Assembly: GCA_964616545.1 (NCBI GenBank)
Contig: CAZTUA010000020.1
Span: 1-42,520, forward strand
Source: JAQVEM01 sp964616545
GTDB lineage: Bacteria; Actinomycetota; Humimicrobiia; Humimicrobiales; Humimicrobiaceae
Reading direction: 5' to 3'
Length of the DNA stretch: 42,520 nt
Shown: positions 8,613 through 17,315 of the stretch, one piece after another
Layout: the number at the start of each line of letters is the position of its first letter
How positions within the stretch are numbered: position 1 is the stretch's first letter
The notes under the pieces: generated by a model
Seen by the model: the letters and a program-made list of their open reading frames with translations, nothing else
Told to the model about the DNA's origin: nothing
Databases searched by the model: none
Translations under genes and position numbers: made by a program

Positions 8613-9785
8613 TTAAAAATTTATTTTAACCCATTCCCTGTTTTCAGCAGATTCGACAATAGAGTCACAGATTACCGCGATCCTGTAACCATCCTCGAAA
8701 TTTGGGGAAGCTTCAGTATTTTCAACTATTGCTTTTATAAAATCGTAGCATTCCACTATCTTTATCTCACTGAATCCTATTCCCAGTGCAGGTATGGGCC
8801 ACAGGCCATCGCCATAGGGGTGCGCCGGACCTGTATATATAGTCCTGAAACCTTTTCTATCACCCGGGTCATCTGCAAAAAATACTTTCAATTCGTCTCT
8901 TCTTTCATAATTAAAGAAGATTGAACCTTTATCTCCATGTATCTCCAGTGTAATGAAATTATTTCTGCCCCAGGCATTTCTTGTAGCTTCTATGCTTCCT
9001 ATAGTACCGCTTGAAAATTTAATCATAAAAGATACTTCATCATCTACATCAACAGCAGCTTTTTTTACCGATTCGCTTTCACCTGCTTTGACCGTTCCAA
9101 GCTTATCTATTGTATCTTCCTGTACAGGTCTTTCTTTAATGTATGTTTTCATAACCGCATTTACTTCTGCAAATTCACCAACCAGATATCTTGCCATATC
9201 AATCACGTGGGTTCCAATATCACCCAGAGTGCCCGAGCCTGCTATTTTTTTCTGGAATCTCCAGGAGAGAGGACATGAAGGGTCGGCAGACCAATCCTGC
9301 AAATATGTTCCCCTGAAATTTATTACTTTACCTATTGCTCCTTCATTAATAAACTTTTTTGCCAGCGAAACCGCCGGGGTCCTTCTATAATTGAATGCCA
9401 GCGTATTTACTACTCCTGCCTTCTTAACAGCATCAAACATAGATTTAGCCTCTTTTACGTCTCTGGCAATAGGTTTCTCACAATAAATATGCTTACCGGC
9501 CTCAGCAGCCGCTATTGCAATTTCTGCATGAGAATCATTCGGAGTTGAAATATCAACTATATCTATATCCTTATCTTCAATGATCTCATTCCAATCAGCT
9601 GTGTATTTTTCAAAGCCAAATCTAGCTGCTGCTTCTTTCGCCCTTTTCCCGTCAAAATCTGCTACAATCTTTCTAACAGGCATTGCCGGAGCTGGCCAAA
9701 AAAATATTGGCATTCCTGCATAAGCTAGTGAGTGGGCTTTACCCATAAATCCGGCTCCTATTAAGCCCACGTTTAAATTTTTCAT
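8613..9785 (-). CDS. Gfo/Idh/MocA-family oxidoreductase
   Basis: A 390-residue NAD(P)-dependent dehydrogenase. The N-terminal dinucleotide-binding loop is VGLIGAGFMGKAH, followed by STPNDSHAEIA and the family signature YCEKPIA. A GDIGTHVIDMARYL segment in the second domain contains the usual catalytic Asp/His region. ATG start with AAAGGAT upstream. It is the first enzyme gene after the regulator (86-nt gap). Relatives act on inositols, glucosides and other sugars, usually at a ring hydroxyl. It is a paralogue of the 1107-2264 protein with similar architecture but distinct sequence, so the two probably catalyse different steps. Confidence 0.9.
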   Translation of the reverse strand: MKNLNVGLIGAGFMGKAHSLAYAGMPIFFWPAPAMPVRKIVADFDGKRAKEAAARFGFEKYTADWNEIIEDKDIDIVDISTPNDSHAEIAIAAAEAGKHIYCEKPIARDVKEAKSMFDAVKKAGVVNTLAFNYRRTPAVSLAKKFINEGAIGKVINFRGTYLQDWSADPSCPLSWRFQKKIAGSGTLGDIGTHVIDMARYLVGEFAEVNAVMKTYIKERPVQEDTIDKLGTVKAGESESVKKAAVDVDDEVSFMIKFSSGTIGSIEATRNAWGRNNFITLEIHGDKGSIFFNYERRDELKVFFADDPGDRKGFRTIYTGPAHPYGDGLWPIPALGIGFSEIKIVECYDFIKAIVENTEASPNFEDGYRIAVICDSIVESAENREWVKINF

Positions 9786-9871
9786 GATATCCTATCCTTT
9801 CTTTTTTGTGTTTTCTAAATTTTAAAAAAAAATTCCTTCGCTAAATTTACTCTTGAAATTTTTGATTATAT

Positions 9872-11875
9872 TTAGATATTTTTAGATAGTACTTCCAGTA
9901 ATGAATCAGGCTCTTTTTCTTTAATTATATCCTTCCATGCCTTTGACAGGTTATTTGGTGTAACCAGATAGGGTTTTACTCCAATAAAAGGAGGTACGTT
10001 CTTACCAAGCATTGCATTTGCTACAGCATAAGCCATTGCTACTCCTTGTTCATAAGGGCGCTGTGCACTTATGCCCTTAATCATTCTGCCTTTTGCCATG
10101 TTTATTGCAACCTCAACATCAAGGTCGCATGTCACAATAGAAATATCCTCCCTGCCTAAATCCGATAACGCCTCCATAGCTTTCAGAGCAGGGCCATCCC
10201 ATGATACATAGATTCCCTGTATTTCCGGATTTGCTTTTATCATTTCCTTACAAATATTGTAAGTCCTATCTTCTTTAAGAAAACTTTCCCTGCTAACAAT
10301 TTCTATATTTTTAAATTCTTCCTGTATCACCTGTTCAGCTGCCAAATCTCTCTGCCTGGTACCGAAAAATGGTGCTCCATGCACTATTAGCCCAATTTTT
10401 ACATTCTTAAAATTTTTAAAACATGTTCCCAATAACATTCCAGCGTTATGACCATTTTCACGTTCGTTAACAGAGATACATGTTACATAATCACCGTGTT
10501 TTAATCCTACCGGTACATTATTTATTAATATTAACCTGGTATTACTTTTGGCTATTTTTTGATAACTTGTAGCTGTTACTATATCATCACAGGGTATACT
10601 TATTATCGTATTGGGTTCCTGCAGCAGCAGACTATCTAATTGCTTAATCTGAAGATTAGCATCAAAGTGAGCATCGGTTTTAGCAATAAGTTTTATATTA
10701 AGCTTATTAAAAACATCTTTTATGCCTAGTTCAATTAGGCGCATCCATGCTTTACCTGAATAGTGGAAAGATATTGCAGCATTATAATTACCATTACATA
10801 CCTTTTCAATCTCTGATTCTGACAATACTAGTACATCAGGATATACTGCTTTTTCTCCAAAGGGGCCCCTGCTGATTATTTGTGTTGATTCTCTGACATT
10901 AAGCGTAACCGGTATTTTATTTATTGAAGGTTTTACTTCATCACCTGATATCATTCTAAATAACATGTCCAGGGCTGTTTCTCCAATTTTGTCTGGGAAT
11001 TGCGATATTGCTGTTAGTCCTGGGCTAAATACATTTCCAAATCCATAATTATCATAGCCAACCACAGAAATATCTTTTGGACAATCCAGACCATGTTCGG
11101 ATAGAAATCTTAATACAAATAAAGTAAGTTTCATATTAGTGCATATAATTGCAGTAGGTTTGTTGTTTATATCTAAATATTTTTTAAAGGTTTCGCTTAA
11201 TTCCTCATTTTTCTCCTTTGTAATTAATATTAAATTCTCATCAAATTTCATATCATGTTCTTCAAGTGCCTTTTTGTATCCCTGGATTTGTTCACCATTT
11301 ATACTCGTACCGCTTCTCCACAGCAATAATCCTATCTTTTCATGACCGTATTTTATAAGGTGGGAGGCAGCAAGATAGACGCCGTCAATATCATCAGAAA
11401 GTATGGTATTCATCTCTAAACCTTTTACGGTACTACCTATAAAAATAAATGGTATCTTTGAGTCAATTAGCTGTTTCAAATCAGTTGAACTTAACAAAAA
11501 AGGCGCAATGATAATTCCGTCTACTTTTTTATCTGATATTATTTTATTTAAATATTCAACCTCTCTTTCTTTATCTTCATTGTAGGTATAAATTATTAAA
11601 TCATAATCTTTTTCTTTTAATTTATTCTCGAGATTCTTTGCAATTACTGCAAAAAATCTGCTTGAAATGTCCGGAACTATAAGACAAATCACCTTTCTTT
11701 TTAGTTTAGCTGAATTCCAATCGGAAATCTTTGTCTTATATCCAGTTTTTTCTATGGCCAGATCTACTTTTTTAATTAAATCTGAGCTGACATACCTTGT
11801 TTTATTTATTACATGAGAGACAGTTGCAATTGATACTCCAGCTTCTTTTGCAACTTCCTTAATTGTAACTTTCAA
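9872..11875 (-). CDS. LacI-family regulator with an additional C-terminal substrate-binding-protein domain
   Basis: A 667-residue regulator, about twice the usual LacI length (330-350). Residues 1-50 are a LacI helix-turn-helix (VTIKEVAKEAGVSIATVSHV). Residues 60-335 are a complete ribose-type ligand-binding/dimerisation domain ending in the usual LacI way (VTLNVRESTQIISRG). After a linker, residues 364-660 form a second periplasmic-binding-protein-like domain that resembles the transporter's binding lipoprotein (6298-7614): SIPCD versus SIPVD, an identical GDYVT, VPPFIGV versus VPPFIAV, with similar spacing. The domain has no signal peptide, so it would sense ligand in the cytoplasm. It starts with TTG; the helix-turn-helix begins there, which fixes the start. 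It is the first gene of the operon, and operators overlap its promoter, so autoregulation is likely. There is no frameshift: one continuous frame spans both parts. Confidence 0.92.
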   Translation of the reverse strand: MKVTIKEVAKEAGVSIATVSHVINKTRYVSSDLIKKVDLAIEKTGYKTKISDWNSAKLKRKVICLIVPDISSRFFAVIAKNLENKLKEKDYDLIIYTYNEDKEREVEYLNKIISDKKVDGIIIAPFLLSSTDLKQLIDSKIPFIFIGSTVKGLEMNTILSDDIDGVYLAASHLIKYGHEKIGLLLWRSGTSINGEQIQGYKKALEEHDMKFDENLILITKEKNEELSETFKKYLDINNKPTAIICTNMKLTLFVLRFLSEHGLDCPKDISVVGYDNYGFGNVFSPGLTAISQFPDKIGETALDMLFRMISGDEVKPSINKIPVTLNVRESTQIISRGPFGEKAVYPDVLVLSESEIEKVCNGNYNAAISFHYSGKAWMRLIELGIKDVFNKLNIKLIAKTDAHFDANLQIKQLDSLLLQEPNTIISIPCDDIVTATSYQKIAKSNTRLILINNVPVGLKHGDYVTCISVNERENGHNAGMLLGTCFKNFKNVKIGLIVHGAPFFGTRQRDLAAEQVIQEEFKNIEIVSRESFLKEDRTYNICKEMIKANPEIQGIYVSWDGPALKAMEALSDLGREDISIVTCDLDVEVAINMAKGRMIKGISAQRPYEQGVAMAYAVANAMLGKNVPPFIGVKPYLVTPNNLSKAWKDIIKEKEPDSLLEVLSKNI

Positions 11876-11902
11876 AATAATCCAATCAAAATAGTAATTA
11901 AT

Positions 11903-11914
11903 ATTTACGTAAAT
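11903..11914. promoter_or_regulatory. Probable LacI-type operator O1
   Basis: Perfect 12-bp palindrome ATTTACGTAAAT with the central CG typical of LacI-family operators. It overlaps the -10 element and start region of the promoter for the 9872-11875 regulator, where bound repressor would block polymerase. An identical core recurs at 12015-12026. Confidence 0.75.
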
Positions 11915-11940
11915 TTAACAAAATTAATTACTTTTGTCAA
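11912..11940 (-). promoter_or_regulatory. Sigma-70-type promoter of the sugar operon
   Basis: On the minus strand TTGACA (11935-11940) is followed after exactly 17 nt by TAAATT (11912-11917). The predicted start point near 11905 gives a leader of about 30 nt before the TTG codon at 11875. It is the only strong promoter seen for the nine minus-strand genes. Confidence 0.75.
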
Positions 11941-12012
11941 TATTTATGCGAAGTTTTTTTTGGTTTGGTAAGCATTATTTTAAATTAGTAGATTTTTTAA
12001 TAATTATTAGTT

Positions 12013-12028
12013 ATATTTACGTAAATAT
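12013..12028. promoter_or_regulatory. Probable LacI-type operator O2 (upstream copy)
   Basis: Perfect 16-bp palindrome ATATTTACGTAAATAT containing the same 12-bp core as O1. The centres are 112 bp apart, a distance compatible with DNA looping by a multimeric repressor. It does not overlap the plus-strand promoter at 12298-12326. Confidence 0.7.
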
Positions 12029-12297
12029 TAACAAATCATAATATATAATGTTAATCCTGGCATGTTTTCAGATTATAAAATAATAAGAAAACTCAAATAT
12101 ATCTGATAGAAAAATTCTATTTAAGATAAATTTTTATTTGATTTAATCAGGGTAATAGCTTAAAGCCATGTTCCTTAAAAAGCCCGCCAGAGTTAAACTT
12201 TTTTTACCAGGTGTTTATTTTTAAAAACATGCAGTGTTTATACGATTAAACTCCTATTCTCCATTTCTTTTATCATCAGAAGAATCTTTTTACCTAA
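12029..12297. other. Intergenic spacer, no gene recognised
   Basis: A/T-rich spacer between the sugar-operon control region and the promoter of the ABC exporter. No ORF with a ribosome-binding site, RNA gene or strong hairpin was recognised. Confidence 0.4.
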
Positions 12298-12326
12298 TTG
12301 ACCGTAAATAAATTTTTTATTATACT
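12298..12326 (+). promoter_or_regulatory. Sigma-70-type promoter of the ABC exporter pair
   Basis: TTGACC (12298-12303), a 17-nt spacer and TATACT (12321-12326), each one base from consensus. The predicted leader is about 30 nt to the ATG at 12363. Confidence 0.65.
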
Positions 12327-12362
12327 TTTATAAAATTACTATTAAAAAAATTAAGAAGATTT

Positions 12363-13280
12363 ATGGATAAAGTTGTTGTACATGCAGATAGCCTACGGAA
12401 ATCTTATGGAAAAATAAAAGCAATAGACGGCATATCTTTTGAAGTATATAGAGGAGAAATTTTTGGTCTTGTGGGACCAAATGGTGCCGGTAAAACAACC
12501 GCTATTGAATGTCTTGAAGGACTGCGCAAACCAGACACCGGAAAACTGGAAGTCCTTAATTTAATACCAGCCAGAGACGGCCGACTTTTAAGAAATATTA
12601 TAGGTATCCAGCTTCAGGAATCTCAGCTTCCGGCAAGGCTGAAAGTATGGGAGGCAATATCTCTTTTTTCTTCCTTTTACAAAAAAAACATAGAAATTGA
12701 ACCATTGCTTAAGGACCTCGGTCTTGAAGAAAAAAAGAACACTTACTTTGATAAATTATCAGGCGGGCAGAAACAGAGGCTTTTTATTGCACTTGCACTG
12801 ATTAATGATCCCGATCTTATATTTCTTGATGAGCTTACAACAGGGCTTGACCCCCAGGCAAGAAGGACAACATGGAACCTTATAAATAATATACGGAATA
12901 AAGGGAAAACAATATTTCTCACAACCCATTTTATGGAAGAAGCCGAAAAGCTGTGTGACAGGGTTGCTATTATGGATCGCGGTAAAATAATCTCTCTGGA
13001 TACACCCGTAAATTTAATAAAGAACATAAGCATGGAAACACGGATTATAATTGGCACTACCGGCAACATTAACATAGAATCTTTAAAATCAATTGAGGGA
13101 GTAGCCGGGTGTGAAAAATCGGGTGATGACCTGATTGTGTACGTACATGACAGAAAAATGATAAAGGAAACAGTAAGTTTCCTGGTCAATAATAATATAG
13201 ACTTTCATGATCTTAAAATTGAACAGGCAACACTTGAGGATGTGTTTCTTTCTCTTACAGGAAAACAAATAAGAAATTAG
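12363..13280 (+). CDS. ABC transporter ATP-binding protein (DrrA/CcmA-like exporter type)
   Basis: A 305-residue ATPase of the ABC-2 exporter class. Walker A is GPNGAGKTT, signature LSGGQKQR, Walker B LIFLDELTTGLDPQ and the switch His is in LTTHFMEEAEKLCDR. About 80 residues follow the ATPase core, as in the DrrA/multidrug group. The Leu in DELTTGLD, where Pro is most common, is frequent in this subgroup. ATG start with only a weak AAGAAG upstream. It is followed 9 nt later by a membrane subunit, so together they form a half-exporter that must dimerise. The cargo could be a drug, lipid or peptide; nothing nearby decides. Confidence 0.92.
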   Translation: MDKVVVHADSLRKSYGKIKAIDGISFEVYRGEIFGLVGPNGAGKTTAIECLEGLRKPDTGKLEVLNLIPARDGRLLRNIIGIQLQESQLPARLKVWEAISLFSSFYKKNIEIEPLLKDLGLEEKKNTYFDKLSGGQKQRLFIALALINDPDLIFLDELTTGLDPQARRTTWNLINNIRNKGKTIFLTTHFMEEAEKLCDRVAIMDRGKIISLDTPVNLIKNISMETRIIIGTTGNINIESLKSIEGVAGCEKSGDDLIVYVHDRKMIKETVSFLVNNNIDFHDLKIEQATLEDVFLSLTGKQIRN

Positions 13281-13289
13281 GGAGGATTT

Positions 13290-14033
13290 TTGAAGTCGCT
13301 TTTAAAACTTACAGCAGTAGAACTAAAATTATATTTAAGGGAACCCATGGCAGTTTTTTTTACACTTGCCTACGCACCAATGATTCTGTTGCTGTTTGGT
13401 TTTATCTACGGAAACGACCCTTCTCCATTTTTTGGTAACAGAGGATTTATAGATATTGCAATACCTTCTTACATAGGGCTGATTATTGTTTCCGTGGGCC
13501 TTATGAGTGTTCCTATTGCTACTGCTGAAGACAGGGAAAAGGGCGTCCTCCGCAGATTTTATTCAACTCCGGCATCACCGGCTGTATATCTTTTTTCAAA
13601 CATCTTTGTTTATTACCTTATGACCCTTGGAGGTGTAATCCTTCTTTTTATTGTGGGAAAACTTGTTTTTAATGCCCGGTTTGATGGAAATATATTAAGC
13701 GTTCTCGCAGGTTTCACGCTCTGCACATTATCATTCTTTGCATTCGGTTATCTAGTTGCCGGTCTTTCCCCCACCGCACGGACAGCCCAGGTTGCGGGAA
13801 TGATTATAGCTTTTCCCCTGATGTTTTTATCGGGTGCCGCAATCCCCATTGAGGTTCTCCCGGAGAAAATACTCAATATAAGTAAGTATCTCCCATTGTA
13901 TCATGTAGTTACCTTCATGAGAGGCCTGTGGGCAGGTAATAGCTGGGCTGAACACTGGATTGAGATAATCGTTATCATTGGCCTGCTGGTGGTCGGGGCT
14001 GCCGTATCCATTAAAACCTTCAGGTGGGAATAG
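13290..14033 (+). CDS. ABC-2 type transporter permease
   Basis: A 247-residue membrane protein with about six transmembrane segments and the ABC-2 layout. The N-terminal amphipathic stretch ends in LREPMAVFFT, then come an EDREKGVLRRFYSTPAS cytoplasmic loop and a C-terminal FLSGAAIPIEVLPE segment. The LRR-YSTPAS loop contacts the ATPase in this family. Translation starts at TTG, supported by GGAGG 5 nt upstream and by the position of the first amphipathic helix. It is co-transcribed with the preceding ATPase (9-nt gap). Exported substrate unknown. Confidence 0.9.
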   Translation: MKSLLKLTAVELKLYLREPMAVFFTLAYAPMILLLFGFIYGNDPSPFFGNRGFIDIAIPSYIGLIIVSVGLMSVPIATAEDREKGVLRRFYSTPASPAVYLFSNIFVYYLMTLGGVILLFIVGKLVFNARFDGNILSVLAGFTLCTLSFFAFGYLVAGLSPTARTAQVAGMIIAFPLMFLSGAAIPIEVLPEKILNISKYLPLYHVVTFMRGLWAGNSWAEHWIEIIVIIGLLVVGAAVSIKTFRWE

Positions 14034-14185
14034 TTAAAATAATAAGAAATAATCAATAACAGTAGTAATTATATCTTTATATTGAAATCAAAATCATAAA
14101 TCCTGTAAAATAAACAATATGTACTGTCTATTATTATAAAATAAGATATAAAAAAGAATAAAATCAGCTTAAGTTTTATTAAAAT

Positions 14186-14722
14186 ATGATAACAAGACAC
14201 AAAATCAAAAAATCTCTACTTGAGCTAAAAACCGGAGATATAACAGAAGAAAGAACAGAGGCAATAGTAAATGCAGCAAACAAAGAGCTTTCTCCGGGCG
14301 GCGGCGTATCCGGTGCTATTCACATGGCAGCCGGACCTGATTTATGGGAAGAATGCAAAACACTCGGGGGCTGCGATACAGGTGAGGCAAAATTATCCCG
14401 GGGTTACAATCTCAGAGCAAGGCATGTAATTCATACAGTAGGTCCGGTGTACAGTGGTACAGCAACAGACAGGGTGAACCTGGAAAACAGCTACCGGAGC
14501 TGCCTCCTCGTTGCCTCCCGCAATAATATTAGAAGCATTGCTTTTCCCTCTATAAGCACAGGGGTCTTTGGTTATCCTACCGGAGAGGCTTCACTTATTG
14601 CTCTTGGAACCATAACTAAATTTCTTAAAGAGCATCAGGAGATTGAACTTGTAAAAATGGTCCTTTTTTCTGAGAGAGATTATAATACCTATAAATCCTC
14701 GCTCGAAACTATTTTAAAATAA
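14186..14722 (+). CDS. Macrodomain protein (O-acetyl-ADP-ribose deacetylase/ADP-ribosyl hydrolase-like)
   Basis: A 178-residue single macrodomain. ADP-ribose-binding motifs are clear: GDITEERTEAIVNAANK near residue 17, the GGGVSGAIHMAAG loop, and FPSISTGVFGYPTGEA near 120. The MacroD/YmdB group removes acetyl from O-acetyl-ADP-ribose or ADP-ribose from acidic residues. The NAAN and GGGV motifs fit an active hydrolase rather than a binding-only module. ATG start without a strong Shine-Dalgarno. It stands alone after the exporter pair (152-nt gap) and faces nrdJ convergently. No ADP-ribosyltransferase partner is visible nearby, so this looks like a housekeeping enzyme rather than a DarG-type antitoxin. 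Confidence 0.92.
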   Translation: MITRHKIKKSLLELKTGDITEERTEAIVNAANKELSPGGGVSGAIHMAAGPDLWEECKTLGGCDTGEAKLSRGYNLRARHVIHTVGPVYSGTATDRVNLENSYRSCLLVASRNNIRSIAFPSISTGVFGYPTGEASLIALGTITKFLKEHQEIELVKMVLFSERDYNTYKSSLETILK

Positions 14723-14755
14723 TAAAATAGGAATCAAATAGATACCGAATAAAAA

Positions 14756-17116
14756 TCAGGAGCATTTAGAGAAACCGCAGGCCCTGCAAAGGTAACAGCC
14801 GCCCTCCGGTTCCATTATCTCCCCGCACTCAGGGCATATCACAAGCGACCTGGGCCCGCTGGTTGCTCCCAGGTCAAATTTATTGGTTCCGTTAAGATAA
14901 AAGTCTATTGCCTTTGACATTGCATCGGGACATGAGAGCACATGAGTTTCCGGATCAGCAATACAGGTGGCACATCTTATCCCCTCTACCTGTTTTTTTA
15001 CTGATTCTATATCTATGCCCGACCTTATAGCAATGCTTATAAGTCTGCCCACTGCCTCGGTTAAAGCGGCACAGCCTTCCTCGCCGGTATTTATAAACAC
15101 CTCGCAGATTCCATTCTCATCTGAGTTTACCGTGACATAAAGTTTTCCGCAGTTCCCTATTTTGAATTTTTTGGTCATGCCGCGTGTAACCTCGGGTCTT
15201 GGCCTTGGTTTTAATTTATTCCCTTTTATCTCTTCTGCCTTTTTCTCTTTTATTTCAGGTGAAATTTCTATTTTTGCTTCACTGCCATTACTGCTATCAA
15301 CTGTTTTCCCGGCATTAGTTGCACCTTTTTTCTTGCTCTCCACCTGAAGAACCTGGGTATCCCGGCTTCTGTCCCTGAAAATTGTGATGCCCTTGCATCC
15401 GAGTCTGTAAGCAAGCATATAAGCACTTTCCACATCCTGGACAGTAGCATCATTTGAAAAGTTCACTGTCTTAGAAACTGCGTTGTCCACAAACTTCTGG
15501 AACGCAGCCTGTGTCCTGACATGCCAGGTTGGGGATATCTCATGGGCCGTGACAAATACCCTCCTGTATTTCGAGGGCACTTCACCAATGTCTTTCAAAT
15601 TGCCTTTTTCGGCTATCTTTTCCATTAGCTCTTCGCTGTAAAAACCTTCATTAATTGCAGCTTTTTTAAAATATTTATTAACCTCTACCAGCCTGTCATT
15701 ATCCATAACATTTTTAACAAATGATATAGCAAACAGCGGTTCTACTCCACTTGAGCAATCAGCAATAATGCTCAGGGTTCCTGTTGGGGCAATGGTTGTT
15801 GTGGTCGCATTTCTAATCTCGTACCCCTCAGGACTGTCATAGATGCTCCCCTTTATATTTGGAAATTCCCCTTTTTCTTTTGCCAGTTCTTTAGATGCGC
15901 TTTTTGACTCATCCTGAATAAAACCCATAACCTTCTGTGCAAGCTCAAGGGCTTCTTCACTATCATAGGGTATTCCCAGAATTATCAGGAGATCTGCATA
16001 TCCCATAACCCCGAGTCCTATTTTCCTGTTCCCTCCTGCCACTTTTGTTATCTTCTCCAGAGGGTATTTACTCATATCAATAACATCATCAAGAAACCTT
16101 ACAGATGTATGTATCACTTTTTTCAATTTATCAAAATCTATTTTTTTAATGCCCTCTTCCTCTTTTACCATGTTGGCCAGATTTATGGACCCCAGATTGC
16201 ATGCTTCATAAGGAAGAAGGGGCTGTTCGCCGCAGGGATTGGTGCTCTCTATCTGCCCTATATGCGGGGTTGGATTATCTTTGTTTAATCTATCCAGGAA
16301 TATAATACCCGGGTCGCCATTCTTCCAGGCATGCTCGACAATTTTATTAAATACCTCTTTTGCCCTGTATTTATCTACTACTTCTTTGGTTCTCGGATTT
16401 ATGATTTCGTACTCCTCATCATTTTCAACGGCTTTCATAAACTTTTCTGTTACGCCAACCGATATATTAAAATTGGTAAGCTTTTCATTATTTTCTTTTG
16501 ATGTTATAAAATCCAGAATATCGGGATGGTCTACTCTCAGTATTCCCATGTTCGCCCCTCTTCTTGTCCCGCCCTGTTTTATTGTATCTGTTGCCGCATT
16601 AAATACGGTCATAAAAGATATCGGACCGCTGGATACTCCTTTTGTTGAAAGAACCACATCATTTTTTGGTCTTATGTTTGAAAACGAATATCCGACACCT
16701 CCGCCGGATTTCTGTATCAGCGCAGTTTCCTTCAATGCCTCAAAAATATCATTCATGGAATCACCCACCGGCAGGACAAAACATGCTGCCAGCTGCTGCA
16801 GTTCTTTTCCGGCATTCATAAGAGTTGGAGAGTTTGGAAGAAAATCAAGATCTGTCATAATATCAAAAAATTGTTTTTCTATTTTTTTTATTTCTTCTTC
16901 TGTTTTGCCGTATTTCTTTTCCGCAGATGCAATGTTTCTTGCCACTCTTACAAACATTTCCCCCGGGGTTTCAAGCAGGATACCCTCTTCATCCCTTTTC
17001 AGATATCTTCTCTCCAGAACTTTTATTGCATTCTCTGATAAGCTTATTTTTTTATTGAGGTAATAATCATCTATGTTTTTTTTGCCATTTGTTTTTTTTA
17101 TGTTATCCATTGTCAT
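14756..17116 (-). CDS. nrdJ: Adenosylcobalamin-dependent (class II) ribonucleoside-diphosphate reductase
   Basis: A 786-residue class II reductase that makes deoxyribonucleotides without oxygen, using coenzyme B12 to generate the thiyl radical. The active site is NPCGE (Asn293, radical Cys295, Glu297); the redox pair is probably Cys112 (ACFVLP) and Cys306 (EACNLG). Other family blocks are KSGGGVGYSFSNIRP, KQGGTRRGANMG and APTGTLSIIADCSSG. After a charged linker (about 605-650) comes a TSCPD-type domain. A Cys-rich tail (CPECG and CRACGFSKC) is the usual C-terminal zinc/redox element. No N-terminal ATP-cone is evident. ATG start with GGAGG 9 nt upstream. It is monocistronic, and two NrdR-like boxes lie in its promoter. 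No cobalamin riboswitch was seen in its leader. Confidence 0.96.
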   Translation of the reverse strand: MTMDNIKKTNGKKNIDDYYLNKKISLSENAIKVLERRYLKRDEEGILLETPGEMFVRVARNIASAEKKYGKTEEEIKKIEKQFFDIMTDLDFLPNSPTLMNAGKELQQLAACFVLPVGDSMNDIFEALKETALIQKSGGGVGYSFSNIRPKNDVVLSTKGVSSGPISFMTVFNAATDTIKQGGTRRGANMGILRVDHPDILDFITSKENNEKLTNFNISVGVTEKFMKAVENDEEYEIINPRTKEVVDKYRAKEVFNKIVEHAWKNGDPGIIFLDRLNKDNPTPHIGQIESTNPCGEQPLLPYEACNLGSINLANMVKEEEGIKKIDFDKLKKVIHTSVRFLDDVIDMSKYPLEKITKVAGGNRKIGLGVMGYADLLIILGIPYDSEEALELAQKVMGFIQDESKSASKELAKEKGEFPNIKGSIYDSPEGYEIRNATTTTIAPTGTLSIIADCSSGVEPLFAISFVKNVMDNDRLVEVNKYFKKAAINEGFYSEELMEKIAEKGNLKDIGEVPSKYRRVFVTAHEISPTWHVRTQAAFQKFVDNAVSKTVNFSNDATVQDVESAYMLAYRLGCKGITIFRDRSRDTQVLQVESKKKGATNAGKTVDSSNGSEAKIEISPEIKEKKAEEIKGNKLKPRPRPEVTRGMTKKFKIGNCGKLYVTVNSDENGICEVFINTGEEGCAALTEAVGRLISIAIRSGIDIESVKKQVEGIRCATCIADPETHVLSCPDAMSKAIDFYLNGTNKFDLGATSGPRSLVICPECGEIMEPEGGCYLCRACGFSKCS

Positions 17117-17291
17117 TAATTAATACCTCCAGTATAAAGAATTTTATTAATAATCCAGAAAAACAATCTCTTTAAACGCCCGAACCTGCCGTTACCAAGA
17201 ATAGAGAAATCAATATCGTTTGGAAAAAGCTTCACAGCTACTTTTATTCTGTGAGTATAATAACATATAGTTTTTCGGGAGATTTGAGTTA

Positions 17292-17307
17292 ACTCATTAT
17301 ATTGTGT
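17292..17307. promoter_or_regulatory. NrdR box 1 (downstream of the -10)
   Basis: ACTCATTATATTGTGT matches the NrdR box consensus acaCwAtATaTwgtgt at 14 of 16 positions. It covers the predicted transcription start of nrdJ. Its start lies 32 bp from that of box 2, three helical turns, the spacing known for tandem NrdR boxes. Confidence 0.7.
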
Positions 17308-17315
17308 ACAATTAA

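Noticed and set aside
12363..14033. The two ABC exporter pairs (12363-14033 and 23892-25694) as a recent duplication
   Set aside because: Both pairs share only family motifs; ATPase C-termini and permease lengths (247 and 290) differ clearly.
14186..14722. Macrodomain as a DarTG-type antitoxin
   Set aside because: No ADP-ribosyltransferase toxin gene is adjacent; neighbours are an ABC exporter and nrdJ.
16239..17063. 274-codon plus-strand frame inside nrdJ
   Set aside because: Fully antisense to highly conserved nrdJ sequence; composition is what reverse-complemented coding DNA gives.
17117..17291. Possible cobalamin riboswitch in the nrdJ leader
   Set aside because: The leader is about 190 nt, but no B12-box-like segment or matching helices were seen; NrdR boxes explain the regulation better.
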